The notes under the pieces are model-generated. The model saw nothing but the letters and a program-made list of their open reading frames with translations. It ran no database searches and was not told the origin of the DNA. Below, piece by piece: positions 34,315 through 44,771 of a DNA stretch of 44,843 nt. This DNA is from Saprospiraceae bacterium (GTDB lineage: Bacteria > Bacteroidota > Bacteroidia > Chitinophagales > Saprospiraceae): positions 1 through 44,843 of the forward strand of contig BQJU01000058.1 in NCBI GenBank assembly GCA_021604865.1. Direction: 5' to 3'. The position numbers were made by a program, and so were the translations under genes. Positions within the stretch are counted from its first letter, which is position 1. Each line of letters begins with the position of its first letter.

Positions 34315-34929
34315 TTAGTTAGAGGCTTCAGGTTTCTTAGGTTCAACAATGCCTCCACTCACTTTTTCTCCATTATTGTATTCATACTCCAGGGTTATTT
34401 CACCCGCTTCATTGAAGAAACGGTAAGGACCGTGTTGTTTGCCAGCGCGATAGTGAATTTCTTTTTGGATTTTGTTGTCATTCAGAAAGAACTCTTTGTA
34501 GACACCATCCAGTTCACCATCTTTATATGATGCCTCCATGGTAGGCCGTCCAAATTTGTATTTTCCCCATTGTCCACTCAATTTATTATTGATGTAATAA
34601 GCCGACAGGTCAATTTGTCCTCTTTCATTCAACTCATAATAAGGACCATTGTACACGCCATTAAGGTAAGTGATCACCTTATTGGGAAAAGTAAAGGGTT
34701 TCTTCTCAAAAATTAACCAGGTTCCTGTTTTAATGCCATTTTCTAAAAATCCTTGTTCAATGATTTGTCCACTTTCATTCCGCTTAACGACCGCTGTGGT
34801 ATTGGTACCGGGCACTTGTGCTGTTTCGTAGCCACTGATATCAACAGATTCCGTAGTAATTGCTGCATTGTTACCGGAATTACAAGCTGTTACTGCTAAC
34901 AGTAAAACTAAGAAAAACCAATTTTTCAT
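34315..34929 (-). CDS. YwqK/MORN-repeat lipoprotein
   Basis: 204 aa. Lipobox LLAVTACNSG gives a lipoprotein exposed in the envelope. Four or more MORN-type repeats follow: GFLENGIKTGTWLIFEK, TYLNGVYNGPYYELNERGQ, YYINNKLSGQWGKY, YKDGELDGVYKEF and YRAGKQHGPYRFFNEAGE. Family members are often annotated as YwqK antitoxins, but no toxin is present and the family is common in Bacteroidota envelopes. The function is unknown. Confidence 0.85.
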   Translation of the reverse strand: MKNWFFLVLLLAVTACNSGNNAAITTESVDISGYETAQVPGTNTTAVVKRNESGQIIEQGFLENGIKTGTWLIFEKKPFTFPNKVITYLNGVYNGPYYELNERGQIDLSAYYINNKLSGQWGKYKFGRPTMEASYKDGELDGVYKEFFLNDNKIQKEIHYRAGKQHGPYRFFNEAGEITLEYEYNNGEKVSGGIVEPKKPEASN

Positions 34930-34964
34930 GATGATAATAATTTTAAACTAAGAAATATTGGTGG

Positions 34965-34995
34965 CAAAATTACTGTAATTAGCAGTTTATGCAAA
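34965..34995 (-). promoter_or_regulatory. Promoter of the MORN lipoprotein gene
   Basis: On the minus strand, TTTG (34992-34995) is followed after 19 bases by TAATTTTG (34965-34972), matching the Bacteroidota TTTG/TAnnTTTG housekeeping promoter. Expected start near 34958, giving a leader of about 29 bases before the ATG at 34929. Confidence 0.55.
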
Positions 34996-35039
34996 CCTCT
35001 TTTGTAATTATTCCGGTTGGCCTTCAAACTTCTGTAAGG

Positions 35040-35070
35040 TTGCATGTAATATTAAGTTTGTTTAGATTTG
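35040..35070 (+). promoter_or_regulatory. Promoter of the TPR-tailed protein and secG
   Basis: TTG at 35040-35042, a 20-base spacer, and TAGATTTG at 35063-35070 fit the Bacteroidota consensus. The transcript would begin around 35077, so its leader would contain the palindromic element at 35075-35144. Confidence 0.5.
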
Positions 35071-35074
35071 TAGG

Positions 35075-35144
35075 CTTAAGAGTATGTTTGGAGGCTGTGT
35101 TATAGCAGACTACAGCCCAAAGGTTGGCCTCCAAACAGGTTCTA
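35075..35144. repeat. Dispersed palindromic element (GTTTGGAGGC type)
   Basis: Perfect inverted arms GTTTGGAGGC (35086-35095) and GCCTCCAAAC (35127-35136) with a nested GGCTGT/ACAGCC pair. Its right half, read on the minus strand, resembles the element at 36548-36594. It lies in the presumed leader of the 35164 gene. Confidence 0.6.
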
Positions 35145-35163
35145 ATTACCAGCACAGCGGGAT

Positions 35164-36222
35164 ATGAATGCAGAAAATTTTGCCGATTACTTAAAAAACC
35201 CGGCCTTATTATACCAACTCTCCTATGAAGAGCTCAAAACTCTGGCATTGCAATATCCTTATTGCCAGAACATCCAATACCTGCTGGTCATAAAAAGTAA
35301 GCTTGAAAACCATAAGGATTACGACAAAAACCTGGCACGGGCGGCTGCCAGTATGACGGATCGGACTTTTTTGTATAAAAAACTTAAAGAACTGACCCTT
35401 ACGCCACTTGATACTACCGAGATCATTTTAAATGAAGAAGTCCTGGAATTAAAGGAGTTATCTTTATTGGAGGCCGACTTGTTGGAGAAAATTCCATTAC
35501 AGCCGGAGGAAGAGATGACCCCTTCTGTAGAACAAACCATCGACATAAATCTTTCAACTATATCTTCTGACCACGAAGAGGAAGAAGAGGATATCGACTT
35601 CAATTTCACCCATCCTGAAATTGGCGAAGCTGTTGTTGACCCTAGCCAGCAAGAGCAGGAAGCCGCTGCCGGATTTCGGGTTACAAAAAATGATATTGCC
35701 ACCCTGGTAGCCTTAGACGAGGTGTTACAAATGCCTTTTGGCCAACAACCCAAAGAGCAGATAACGCCCACGGTGAAGCCTATTGTCGAGCCAGACCTCA
35801 TTGGAGATTTGGTCGGTTGTTCGGAAGTGCTGGACATGATGCTCCCCCGATTGTTTGCCCATATCTCTCCTCCGGCACCGCTCCCCAAATCAGCCTTTCG
35901 GAGTTGGAAACGACAAATTAGTGGACGGCCTATTATTGCCCCCCCTGCCATTCCCGAAATGGCCCCCTCCGCTGATAAACAGGAGGAGTCCCAGGCTAAA
36001 AAAGAAAATCCAAAAAAGAAAAGTAAAAAAACCAAGGTCCTGGAAATTGCGGCTACCAGTATTCTCGAAAAACAAGATATTGCCTCTGAAACGCTGGCCA
36101 AATTATTGGAAAAACAAGGTCAGCACAGAAAGGCGATCAAAATGTACCAGCGATTAATTTTGACAATTCCGGAAAAAAGTGGTTACTTTGCGGAGCAAAT
36201 TGAAAAACTTAAAAATTTATAA
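35164..36222 (+). CDS. Acidic protein with TPR-like C-terminus upstream of secG
   Basis: 352 aa; no signal peptide or membrane helix. The N-terminal 70 residues (FADYLKNPALLYQLSYEELKTLALQYPYC) are helical and probably a small domain. The middle (100-300) is acidic and proline-rich with low complexity. Residues 305-352 form a TPR unit (ASETLAKLLEKQGQHRKAIKMY followed by LILTIPEKS). It ends 3 bp before secG, so the two are translated together. I do not recognise the domain at the N-terminus; a membrane-export or scaffold role is only suggested by the neighbour. Confidence 0.75.
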   Translation: MNAENFADYLKNPALLYQLSYEELKTLALQYPYCQNIQYLLVIKSKLENHKDYDKNLARAAASMTDRTFLYKKLKELTLTPLDTTEIILNEEVLELKELSLLEADLLEKIPLQPEEEMTPSVEQTIDINLSTISSDHEEEEEDIDFNFTHPEIGEAVVDPSQQEQEAAAGFRVTKNDIATLVALDEVLQMPFGQQPKEQITPTVKPIVEPDLIGDLVGCSEVLDMMLPRLFAHISPPAPLPKSAFRSWKRQISGRPIIAPPAIPEMAPSADKQEESQAKKENPKKKSKKTKVLEIAATSILEKQDIASETLAKLLEKQGQHRKAIKMYQRLILTIPEKSGYFAEQIEKLKNL

Positions 36223-36225
36223 GTT

Positions 36226-36489
36226 ATGTTAACAGGCTTGACTGTATTAACCGCACTGGTTTGCGTGTTGCTGATGGTAGCAGTGCTGATTCAAAACCCA
36301 AAAGGCGGTGGAGTAGATGCAACATTCGGTGGATCACAAGCCAACCAAATGTTCGGTGCTGCAAAATCTACTGATTTCATTGAAAAGATAACCTGGTACC
36401 TGGCAATTGCCTTGTTTGTACTTTGTATCGCTACTACGATGGTGGTTGATGGTGGTTCTTCTTTACCTGCCTTGACTGCACCTCAATAA
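36226..36489 (+). CDS. secG: Preprotein translocase subunit SecG
   Basis: 87 aa with two membrane helices (residues 1-19 and 51-72). The loop VLIQNPKGGGVDATFGGSQ followed by QMFGAAKSTDFIEKITW is the SecG signature. Accessory subunit of the SecYEG channel. It starts 3 bp after the TPR-tailed gene and is followed by a strong terminator. Confidence 0.93.
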   Translation: MLTGLTVLTALVCVLLMVAVLIQNPKGGGVDATFGGSQANQMFGAAKSTDFIEKITWYLAIALFVLCIATTMVVDGGSSLPALTAPQ

Positions 36490-36505
36490 ATCGGATTTTT
36501 CTCCG

Positions 36506-36546
36506 AAAAAGACCTGATTGGCTGATGACCGATCAGGTCTTTTTTT
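36506..36546 (+). terminator. Strong intrinsic terminator after secG
   Basis: 13-bp perfect stem AAAAAGACCTGAT/ATCAGGTCTTTTT with a 13-base loop, followed by more Ts. It ends the 35164-secG transcript. Confidence 0.9.
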
Positions 36547-36547
36547 G

Positions 36548-36594
36548 TTTAGAGCTTGTTTCGAAGCCAACCTTTCTGTGAGCGCATGTTTGCC
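36548..36594. repeat. Dispersed element related to the GTTTGGAGGC palindrome
   Basis: TTTAGAGCTTGTTTCGAAG-CCAACCTTT followed by GAGCGCATGTTTGCC. The first half aligns with the minus-strand reading of the element at 35075-35144 (TTAGAACCTGTTTGGAGG-CCAACCTTT). Confidence 0.45.
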
Positions 36595-36721
36595 AAAATG
36601 TCAAGGAACGTACAAAATGGCGTATTAAAAATTGTCATACCCTTAGAAGGACGCAATTTGCCTGCAAATCTGTCATAATTTCCGTTTTGGCATAACCTAT
36701 GATAGAGGAAGTGTGTCTATG

Positions 36722-36729
36722 TAAATTTG
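36722..36729 (+). promoter_or_regulatory. Candidate -7 box for groES-groEL
   Basis: TAAATTTG matches TAnnTTTG, 45 bases before the groES ATG. A -33 TTG at the usual distance is not evident. No CIRCE inverted repeat is present, so HrcA control is not suggested. Confidence 0.35.
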
Positions 36730-36774
36730 TAAAAAATCTCAATTGTTTAACCAATTTGATAAAGTAGCTTAACT

Positions 36775-37050
36775 ATGATGAAGCCCATCAACGACAGAGT
36801 AGTAATTAAACCAGCAACCGCTGAGGAAACGACCAAAGGGGGTATCATCATTCCGGATACTGCCAAGGAAAAACCTCAACGTGGTGAGGTGATTGCCATT
36901 GGTCCTGGGAAGGATGGTAATTTGATGACCGTACAGGTTGGTGATATCGTGCTTTATGGCAAATATGCCGGTCAGGAAATGAATTACAATGGTGATGATT
37001 ACCTGATCATGCGTGAGGACGATATTCTCGTCATCTTGGAAAAGGACTAA
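36775..37050 (+). CDS. groS: Co-chaperonin GroES
   Basis: 91 aa. Starts at the first of two adjacent ATGs. [24 protein letters not shown] is the family's N-terminal strand and mobile loop, followed by [13 protein letters not shown] and the C-terminal [13 protein letters not shown]. It forms the heptameric lid of the GroEL chamber. groEL follows 78 bp downstream. Confidence 0.96.
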   Translation: MMKPINDRVVIKPATAEETTKGGIIIPDTAKEKPQRGEVIAIGPGKDGNLMTVQVGDIVLYGKYAGQEMNYNGDDYLIMREDDILVILEKD

Positions 37051-37077
37051 GCACTCCGGTTTGATCTACACGGCTGA

Positions 37078-38769
<1,692 letters not shown>

Positions 38770-38819
38770 GATCAGAAAACATAGGAAGAAAAAGCTCTCT
38801 TCTTCCTTTAAACGCCTAT

Positions 38820-38859
38820 AAAAGCGGTGGTATTTTAATAAAATGCCATCGCTTTTTTT
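38820..38859 (+). terminator. Intrinsic terminator after groEL
   Basis: Long stem AAAAGCGGTGGTATTTTA against TAAAATGCCATCGCTTTT with two G-T pairs and a very short loop, followed by a run of Ts. Confidence 0.85.
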
Positions 38860-38874
38860 ATATACTGAAGTGCA

Positions 38875-38925
38875 AGCTCAGAGTTTGTTTCAAGATCGAC
38901 TTTGGTTTGCAAACATGTTCTCAGC
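38875..38925. repeat. Dispersed element with GAG...TGTTT inverted ends
   Basis: Begins CTCAGAGTTTGTTT and ends AAACATGTTCTCAGC, whose reverse complement is GCTGAGAACATGTTT. It has the same ends as the elements at 35075, 36548 and 14231. It abuts the stop of the HMG-CoA lyase gene and might also act as its transcript end. Confidence 0.45.
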
Positions 38926-39783
38926 TTAATGCTCCAATGGAAAGACCTTTTCGGCCATTTCCAAAGAGGAAGAAAATGAAGAAAGGTTTAGTCCTGTGGA
39001 TATTTTTTTCTCAGTAAAATAGTAGACCATATTTTCCATAGGCATGTTTCCGGTGAGGTCATCTTTAGCCATAGGGCAGCCGCCGTAACCTTTAAGGGCG
39101 CCATCAAAACGCTTACATCCATTTAAGTAGGCCGTTTCAACTTTCTCCTGCCAACTGTGAGGTGTTGTATGAAAATGGGCACCTATTTCAATATCCGGAT
39201 ATTGGGGAATGAGGTTAGAAAAGAGGTACTGGATGCTTTCAGGTTGTGCTACACCAATGGTATCGGACAACTGAAAAATGCCGATGCCTATTTTCACCAA
39301 TTCATTAACCCATCGCTGAACGATGTCTACATTCCAGGGATCACCATAGGGATTGCCAAAACCCATTGAGATATAAAGGACCACCTCTTTACCACTTTTT
39401 AGGCAAATATCCTGAATGGTTTTTACCCGATCCAATGATTCCGCAATAGTGGCATTGGTATTACGCAGCTGAAAAGTTTCGGAAATAGAAAAAGGGTATC
39501 CCAAATAGTGGATCTCAGGAAACTGGATGGCATCTTCAGCCCCTCGTTTGTTGGCAACAATGGCCAACAATTTGGAGGATGTACTGTTTAAATCCAATAG
39601 GCTTAATACTTCTGCCGTATCTCTCATTTGAGGGATAGCCTTGGGAGAAACAAAACTGCCAAAATCGATCGTATCAAAGCCTACGGTCAATAACTGGTTG
39701 ATGTATGCTGCTTTGGATTCGGTGGGAATAAATGGTTTTATTCCCTGCATGGCATCTCGGGGACATTCAATTAATTTGATCAT
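38926..39783 (-). CDS. Hydroxymethylglutaryl-CoA lyase
   Basis: 285 aa, TIM-barrel DRE metallolyase. Cleaves HMG-CoA to acetyl-CoA and acetoacetate, the last step of leucine breakdown. LIECPRDAMQGIKPFIPT replaces the usual E-x-x-RDG-x-Q start; note D-A-M-Q in place of D-G-x-Q. DTIGVAQP and the metal-ligand GAHFHTTPHSW are present, and the family signature GYGGCPMAKDDLTGNMP holds the catalytic cysteine. Monocistronic; bacterial homologues are often called mvaB or hmgL. Confidence 0.88.
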   Translation of the reverse strand: MIKLIECPRDAMQGIKPFIPTESKAAYINQLLTVGFDTIDFGSFVSPKAIPQMRDTAEVLSLLDLNSTSSKLLAIVANKRGAEDAIQFPEIHYLGYPFSISETFQLRNTNATIAESLDRVKTIQDICLKSGKEVVLYISMGFGNPYGDPWNVDIVQRWVNELVKIGIGIFQLSDTIGVAQPESIQYLFSNLIPQYPDIEIGAHFHTTPHSWQEKVETAYLNGCKRFDGALKGYGGCPMAKDDLTGNMPMENMVYYFTEKKISTGLNLSSFSSSLEMAEKVFPLEH

Positions 39784-39821
39784 AAACGATTTGGTTCAAC
39801 TTGTGCGAATGTCTGCTTTAT

Positions 39822-39857
39822 TTTGGTTATTTAAAAGCGTAAAAATAAGTACTTTTG
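39822..39857 (+). promoter_or_regulatory. Candidate promoter giving a nearly leaderless message
   Basis: TTTG (39822-39825) and TACTTTTG (39850-39857) fit the motif pair, although the 24-base spacer is a little long. The -7 box ends only 7 bases before the ATG at 39865, so the message would be leaderless or nearly so. Confidence 0.35.
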
Positions 39858-39864
39858 CAGTATT

Positions 39865-40086
39865 ATGAATAGGAACAAAACCATATTAGCAATTGTTGGC
39901 TTTTTATTGGCCGGAACTGGTTTCCTGGCGCTGGTACTCAGTCTGGTCAGTGTACAACTTTCCTTCCTTACCTGGATTGATATACCGGGGCGTTTATTCG
40001 GTTTTATCGTACGCCTAATGATGATCATCATTGGTATGGCCATGATTTACCTAAATCTGACCGATTTTTCAAAAGAAGAAATTTAG
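39865..40086 (+). CDS. Small two-helix membrane protein
   Basis: 73 aa. Two hydrophobic helices (ILAIVGFLLAGTGFLALVLSLV and IVRLMMIIIGMAMIYLNL, residues about 7-28 and 48-66) separated by a short periplasmic or cytoplasmic loop with DIPGR. No recognised family; conserved-looking composition and good codon structure. The function is unknown. Confidence 0.65.
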   Translation: MNRNKTILAIVGFLLAGTGFLALVLSLVSVQLSFLTWIDIPGRLFGFIVRLMMIIIGMAMIYLNLTDFSKEEI

Positions 40087-40189
40087 GGACGAGGTATCAA
40101 TAATCGCCTAGATTGGAACCAAAATAACTGACCTATTGAAATCGGACAGTTATTCTTTGCTGCCCCCTGAGCGCTTGTTTGGAGGATTT

Positions 40190-40930
40190 TTATACCCGAT
40201 TGAGTCGTTCAATGAAGTGATTCTTATATTTCCCACCAATAGGATAACTTTTTCCACCAATTTGTACCTCCCCTGCTGTCAAATCTATACTTTCAATATG
40301 AGAAATCTGTACAACATAGTTACGGTGAACCTGAACAAACAAGCGAGAAGATAGCTTATTTTTTAGTTGTTTCAGGGAAATTTTCACGGCGTATTTTTTT
40401 TCAGCCGTATTGAGCAGACTGTAATTTCCATCTGCTTCGATAACCCGGATGCAGGGAATATTCACCTTGAAAAGTTTGTTGTTATTTTTTACAAATAGGC
40501 TTTCATTAATAATTGCGCCTTCTTTCCAGGCTTGGAGTAATTCTGCAGTGGCGTGAGGCGTACCTTTATGGAGTAGGACTGATTCAATAGTGCTCTGTAA
40601 AGTCAGCTTGTCAAAAGGTTTGATAATAAAAGCATAAGGCATTGCCAATTTTGCTTCCTCATAAACCTGTTTGTCTGCATGTGCCGTTAGAAAAATAATG
40701 GGAATATCAAAGTCCCTGATTGACAAAGCCAATTCGATGCCATTCATCGGTCCTTTGATAGTGACATCCATTAAAATCAAATCTGGAGATTGTTCCTTAA
40801 TGATTTGTTGCGCCTCTAGTGAATTGTCCACCGTTTCAGCTAATGCATATCCTAATTCCTCTACAATCATTTCTGCATCGATGGCAAATAAAGGATCATC
40901 CTCTACTATTAAAACTCTGACTTTTGCCAT
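40190..40930 (-). CDS. LytTR-type response regulator
   Basis: 246 aa. Receiver domain at residues 1-125: acidic pocket EDD (10-12), phosphoacceptor Asp55 in LILMDVTIKGP, LTAHAD and IIKPFD. The LytTR DNA-binding domain is at about 145-246 (NYSLLNTAEKKYAVKISLKQ, then FVQVHRNYVVQISHIESID). It sits 206 bp downstream of a propeller histidine kinase on the same strand, the probable cognate sensor. Its targets are unknown. A dispersed-type GAGCGCTTGTTTGGAGG patch (40169-40185) lies just after the stop. Confidence 0.92.
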   Translation of the reverse strand: MAKVRVLIVEDDPLFAIDAEMIVEELGYALAETVDNSLEAQQIIKEQSPDLILMDVTIKGPMNGIELALSIRDFDIPIIFLTAHADKQVYEEAKLAMPYAFIIKPFDKLTLQSTIESVLLHKGTPHATAELLQAWKEGAIINESLFVKNNNKLFKVNIPCIRVIEADGNYSLLNTAEKKYAVKISLKQLKNKLSSRLFVQVHRNYVVQISHIESIDLTAGEVQIGGKSYPIGGKYKNHFIERLNRV

Positions 40931-41136
40931 TTTTGTTCATCAAATTAGTTAGTGTTTGTGTTTGTGTTTAATCGTTGCTGCTATTAATAATAGCAAAAAT
41001 TCTTGATTGTTTAGGTATCGATAATGTATTATTTATAGAACAAGGTTAGGCCATTTTTTAAAGAAAAACGACAGAATAGTTTTTTTTGGTGTTAGACTAA
41101 GGAAATAAGGGCATGAACGACAAAAGAACCACCTTT

Positions 41137-44100
41137 TCATTTTACATTGGCATAAATCCCAACAACCAATGGGAGCGTAAATATAAAAATGCTCCCCTCC
41201 CCTTTCCGGCTTTCAATTTTAAATTCGCCACTATTTCTTTCAATTAATTTCCTACAAAGTTGTATCCCTAATCCAGTTCCTTTTTCTCCTGAAGTACCTA
41301 CCGTAGTTAACAAACTTTTTGGATCAAGTAAAGATTGAATTTGGTCACTAGTCATTCCTATTCCGGTGTCTTTTACATAGATGCTTAAAAACTTCTCTTC
41401 TCTCTTAAATCCAAGCTCGACATTGCCCCCTTTAGCTGTAAATTTCAGGGCATTGCCCAATAGATTCCGAAGGATAATTTGAACCGATTGCAAATCGGCA
41501 AAAACAAAGGCGGGCTCCGTTGTTTTATTGATTAAAGCAATACCTTTCACTTCTGCCAAATCTTGATAAAGTCCAACCAAATTCAAACAAATCCTACTGA
41601 CATCTAATTCTATGGGAAGGTAGGGTAGCCGGTCACTTTGGACAAGGCCCCAATAGAGTAAGTTATCCAATAATCCGCTAATCTTTGTGGCAGCTTGATC
41701 CATACTTACACCCATTTTCTGGGCCCGATCATAATCTCCTTTTTTTATCAAATAGGAAAGTTTGCCGGCAATATTCTGAAAGTATACAAAAGGGCCTCTC
41801 AATTCGTGCCCAATAATGCCAAACAATCGATCTTTGGTTTGATTCAGTGCAATAAGTTCCTCATTTTGCCTGGCAATCACTATTTTATCTGCTTCAATCT
41901 GAAGCGTACGCATTTTCACTTCATTTTCAAGTCGCTTCTTGGTGCTTTTTAAATGATAGATTCTGTATCTAAATATCGCAAACATCAACAGCATACTCCC
42001 GAGAAAAACAAATACTCTAAACCATAGCTGCTTATAAAATGGCTTTAGAACCACTAGGGAAATATACAATACATCTGAAGCTTTATGGGTTTTAGCATTT
42101 TGAGATTTCACTTCCAATATATAATTACCATAGGGAATACTATGCATTCGGATCGTATTGTCACGCACGTAGTTCCAGTCAGTTTCAAATCCAGCCAACC
42201 GGTAGGCATAGCCTTGTTTTTCCAGGTGTTCAAAATCCAGTGAAGCAAATTGAAGTTGGAATGCTTTCACTTCCGGGCACAATACAATCTTGTTGGTTCG
42301 AAGGAGGTCAGAAGTAAAATCTTCCAGGGTACCAGATACATTGCTCAGTTCAGCATAACTGATAATTTGAGGTTTCATGTAGGCATGATCCGACATGCTT
42401 AGACTATCTGGGTGAAAGACGGTAATTCCATTTAACCCTCCGAAATACAAATTCCCTTTTTTATCCTGGTGATGGGAAAAAATATTAAATTCTTCATGTG
42501 GAATACCATCGCTGCTATGAAAGGTAATCACTTCTTCACGTTTTTTATTAAAGCGCATCAATCCTTTGTTGCTAGGCAACCATAAAAAGCCATGATTATC
42601 CGGATAAATGGCATAGATGGTGTTATTTACAAGTCCCTCTTTATCTGTAAACTGTTTAAACGTATCATTTTTTCTATCCCATTTTAACAAACCTTCATTA
42701 AAGGTGCTAATCCAGAATATTCCCGGATCGCTTTCATACAAATAGATAAGATCTTTGATTGGCAAATGGTTATGGTGGATTAATTGGCCGGTTTGGAGGC
42801 TCAACTGAAGTAATCCTTGAGAAGTACACATCCATAATCCTTCCTTATCTTCATAGAAATGCCGAATAATGGATGATGCAAGAAGTGTTTCCTTTATTTC
42901 AGTCCAGGGCAAAATGGCATCAGATCTCATTTTTTTATAATAAAGCCCTGCGCTAGTGCCTATCCATAACAACCCATTTTTGTCCTGGTGCAGCGTTAGT
43001 GTTTCAAGATGAACTTCAGGTGCAAAATATTTAGGGTCAATTAAAAAGCGCTGCATTTTTTTACTCGTAGGGTCAATTTTAATAATCTCCTTATTATGTA
43101 TTCCTGACCAGAGTTGTTCCTTATTATCTTGTATTAAGTCCAGGCCTAAATAATAGGTAGGCAGAGAGAATTGCCGCTTTTTATCTGCTATATATAAACC
43201 CTTATAAGAATTAACGAATAATGACTCATTTTCCAAAACCAGGATACCTCGGGTACTAATATCTTGGCCGGTAAGATAGTTGGTGAAATTATTTTTTTTA
43301 AGCCGTATTAATGCGACTCCTTTTAAATTCATTGAACAAAACCAGGCAAGGTTTTTCTTGTCAAAATAAAGGTTTCTAAAGTAAAAAGGAGCATCAATGG
43401 AAATAGAAGGATTGGAAAAATCATATTGTCCTTTCTCACTCAATTCATAAATAAATATTTTTTCAGCCGACAAATTGTTTGCCCAGATTCTTTGCTCCCG
43501 GTCTAAGTAAAATTGAAGTCGATCCAACTGATTCTTTGGACTCAATAAATCCTTAAATGTTAGCTGATTTTTTTTGAGTGGCAGCCCTTTCTTTAGAAAA
43601 TAAATATTCCAATCGGGAATAATTGGAAACTTTCCAGGTGACGATTGGAATAATAAGGTACCATCCTTGGTTTCTCCAAAAAACTGGACATTCGGTGGGT
43701 GTATTTCTTTTTGCAAGAGGGTAACACAAGAATCGTATAATTCAAACCTATTCCCCCGATCTACCCAGAAATGATGATCTTGGATTGGAAAAAATGCCAT
43801 TGGTTTGGCTATCGGAAGTGCAAAAAGATGTTGCAACTGGTCTGTAAAACGGTAGGCATTACCTTTTTTGTCACCTATACAAATGGTATTATCCTCCTGG
43901 TTTTTTAAAAAGAAAATATCGCTTTCTTTGATTTGGTTTCCGAAATATTGATCAAAAGAATTTACCTTTCCAGTTTTAGGGTTCAGAATATCAATTTCGA
44001 CCTCACCAATTCCTTTAATACCTTGATCAATAATACCTTTATATTTGACCAGCCAAACCATTCCTGACTGATCGATCAATAGTTTTTTATAGTTGTTATA

Positions 44101-44346
44101 TCGAAGCCCGTGAGAGGCTTTAGTAAACAATTGAAAAGATTCACTATCAAAACGATTAACACCATCTCTGGTTAATATCCAAATAAAGCCCTGAGGATCT
44201 TGCCGGATTTGTGTAACCTGCGCACTGGCCAAGCCATCAGCTGTATTTAAATACTGCTTATGCACTAAATATTCCTGACTCCGACACCGTCCGGAAATCA
44301 GCAATAGTAATAAGCCAAGAAAACAGGTAAAATTCTGCACGCCCAA
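41137..44346 (-). CDS. Beta-propeller sensor histidine kinase
   Basis: 1069 aa from the TTG at 44346; GTG at 44340 is another start, and no ATG precedes the signal segment FLGLLLLLISGRC. Residues 25-680 hold two-component regulator propeller repeats (QDPQGFIWILTRDGVNRF, DKNGLLWIGTSAGLYY, DNHGFLWLPSNKGLMRF). A Y_Y_Y domain follows to about 765, then one membrane helix (FVFLGSMLLMFAIF), a coiled coil, the HisKA motif GHELRGP with His847, and HATPase_c with N box NLLGNALKFT, then DTGIGM and GTGLGIQLC. The usual HELRTP is HELRGP here. It is a periplasmic sensor, probably signalling to the LytTR regulator downstream. Unlike hybrid propeller sensors it has no receiver or AraC domain of its own. Confidence 0.92.
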   Translation of the reverse strand: MGVQNFTCFLGLLLLLISGRCRSQEYLVHKQYLNTADGLASAQVTQIRQDPQGFIWILTRDGVNRFDSESFQLFTKASHGLRYNNYKKLLIDQSGMVWLVKYKGIIDQGIKGIGEVEIDILNPKTGKVNSFDQYFGNQIKESDIFFLKNQEDNTICIGDKKGNAYRFTDQLQHLFALPIAKPMAFFPIQDHHFWVDRGNRFELYDSCVTLLQKEIHPPNVQFFGETKDGTLLFQSSPGKFPIIPDWNIYFLKKGLPLKKNQLTFKDLLSPKNQLDRLQFYLDREQRIWANNLSAEKIFIYELSEKGQYDFSNPSISIDAPFYFRNLYFDKKNLAWFCSMNLKGVALIRLKKNNFTNYLTGQDISTRGILVLENESLFVNSYKGLYIADKKRQFSLPTYYLGLDLIQDNKEQLWSGIHNKEIIKIDPTSKKMQRFLIDPKYFAPEVHLETLTLHQDKNGLLWIGTSAGLYYKKMRSDAILPWTEIKETLLASSIIRHFYEDKEGLWMCTSQGLLQLSLQTGQLIHHNHLPIKDLIYLYESDPGIFWISTFNEGLLKWDRKNDTFKQFTDKEGLVNNTIYAIYPDNHGFLWLPSNKGLMRFNKKREEVITFHSSDGIPHEEFNIFSHHQDKKGNLYFGGLNGITVFHPDSLSMSDHAYMKPQIISYAELSNVSGTLEDFTSDLLRTNKIVLCPEVKAFQLQFASLDFEHLEKQGYAYRLAGFETDWNYVRDNTIRMHSIPYGNYILEVKSQNAKTHKASDVLYISLVVLKPFYKQLWFRVFVFLGSMLLMFAIFRYRIYHLKSTKKRLENEVKMRTLQIEADKIVIARQNEELIALNQTKDRLFGIIGHELRGPFVYFQNIAGKLSYLIKKGDYDRAQKMGVSMDQAATKISGLLDNLLYWGLVQSDRLPYLPIELDVSRICLNLVGLYQDLAEVKGIALINKTTEPAFVFADLQSVQIILRNLLGNALKFTAKGGNVELGFKREEKFLSIYVKDTGIGMTSDQIQSLLDPKSLLTTVGTSGEKGTGLGIQLCRKLIERNSGEFKIESRKGEGSIFIFTLPLVVGIYANVK

Positions 44347-44394
44347 TAATTGATAGTTTCTTCCTGTAAAATTGCTTAAACTTTTGCGAACAAC

Positions 44395-44427
44395 AAAAAA
44401 ACCTACTCCTGAAGGAAGTAGGTTTTC
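44395..44427 (-). terminator. Hairpin with T-run on the minus strand
   Basis: AAAACCTACT (44398-44407) and AGTAGGTTTT (44417-44426), 9-base loop; on the minus strand it is followed by a run of Ts. A second or fallback terminator for the gene entering from the right edge. Confidence 0.7.
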
Positions 44428-44701
44428 AAATATGGAATAATTCCTTGATTCATGGAATCAATTCCCCCTTATCTATTTTTTAATCTATTCTCGTATAAAG
44501 ACCATTTTGGTTTTAAGTTAGTATGGAGGAGTAAAAAAGATTAGTTTTTATAATTAATTATACGGTTTGACAAAAATTAAATTTAAAAATTGTCTTTTTT
44601 ATCTATTTCAAAGGTATTTATTTCTAATACTATTTTTCTGCCATAGGTGGAGAAGCTATGATTTTACCGGATAGAGCAAGCAGGTTTGGTGTTAAAATCA
44701 T

Positions 44702-44733
44702 AAAAAATCCGGGTTCCAAAGAAGGAACCCGGA
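44702..44733 (-). terminator. Intrinsic terminator of the edge gene
   Basis: Perfect 10-bp stem TCCGGGTTCC/GGAACCCGGA with a 6-base loop, followed on the minus strand by six Ts. It lies 39 bases beyond the stop of the partial gene. Confidence 0.9.
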
Positions 44734-44771
44734 CAAAATACCCGAAAACGGGAACAACAACATCTAATTAA

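Larger units (their letters stand above)
44347..44771. other. Intergenic space left of the edge gene
   Basis: Two inverted repeats (44395-44427 and 44702-44733) described separately; between them only AT-rich sequence, with no gene visible. Confidence 0.6.

Noticed and set aside
34315-34929. Toxin-antitoxin module (YwqK family is often labelled antitoxin)
   Set aside because: It is a lipoprotein with MORN repeats and no toxin gene beside it.
36640-36774. CIRCE (HrcA) operator before groES
   Set aside because: The TTAGCACTC inverted repeat is absent.
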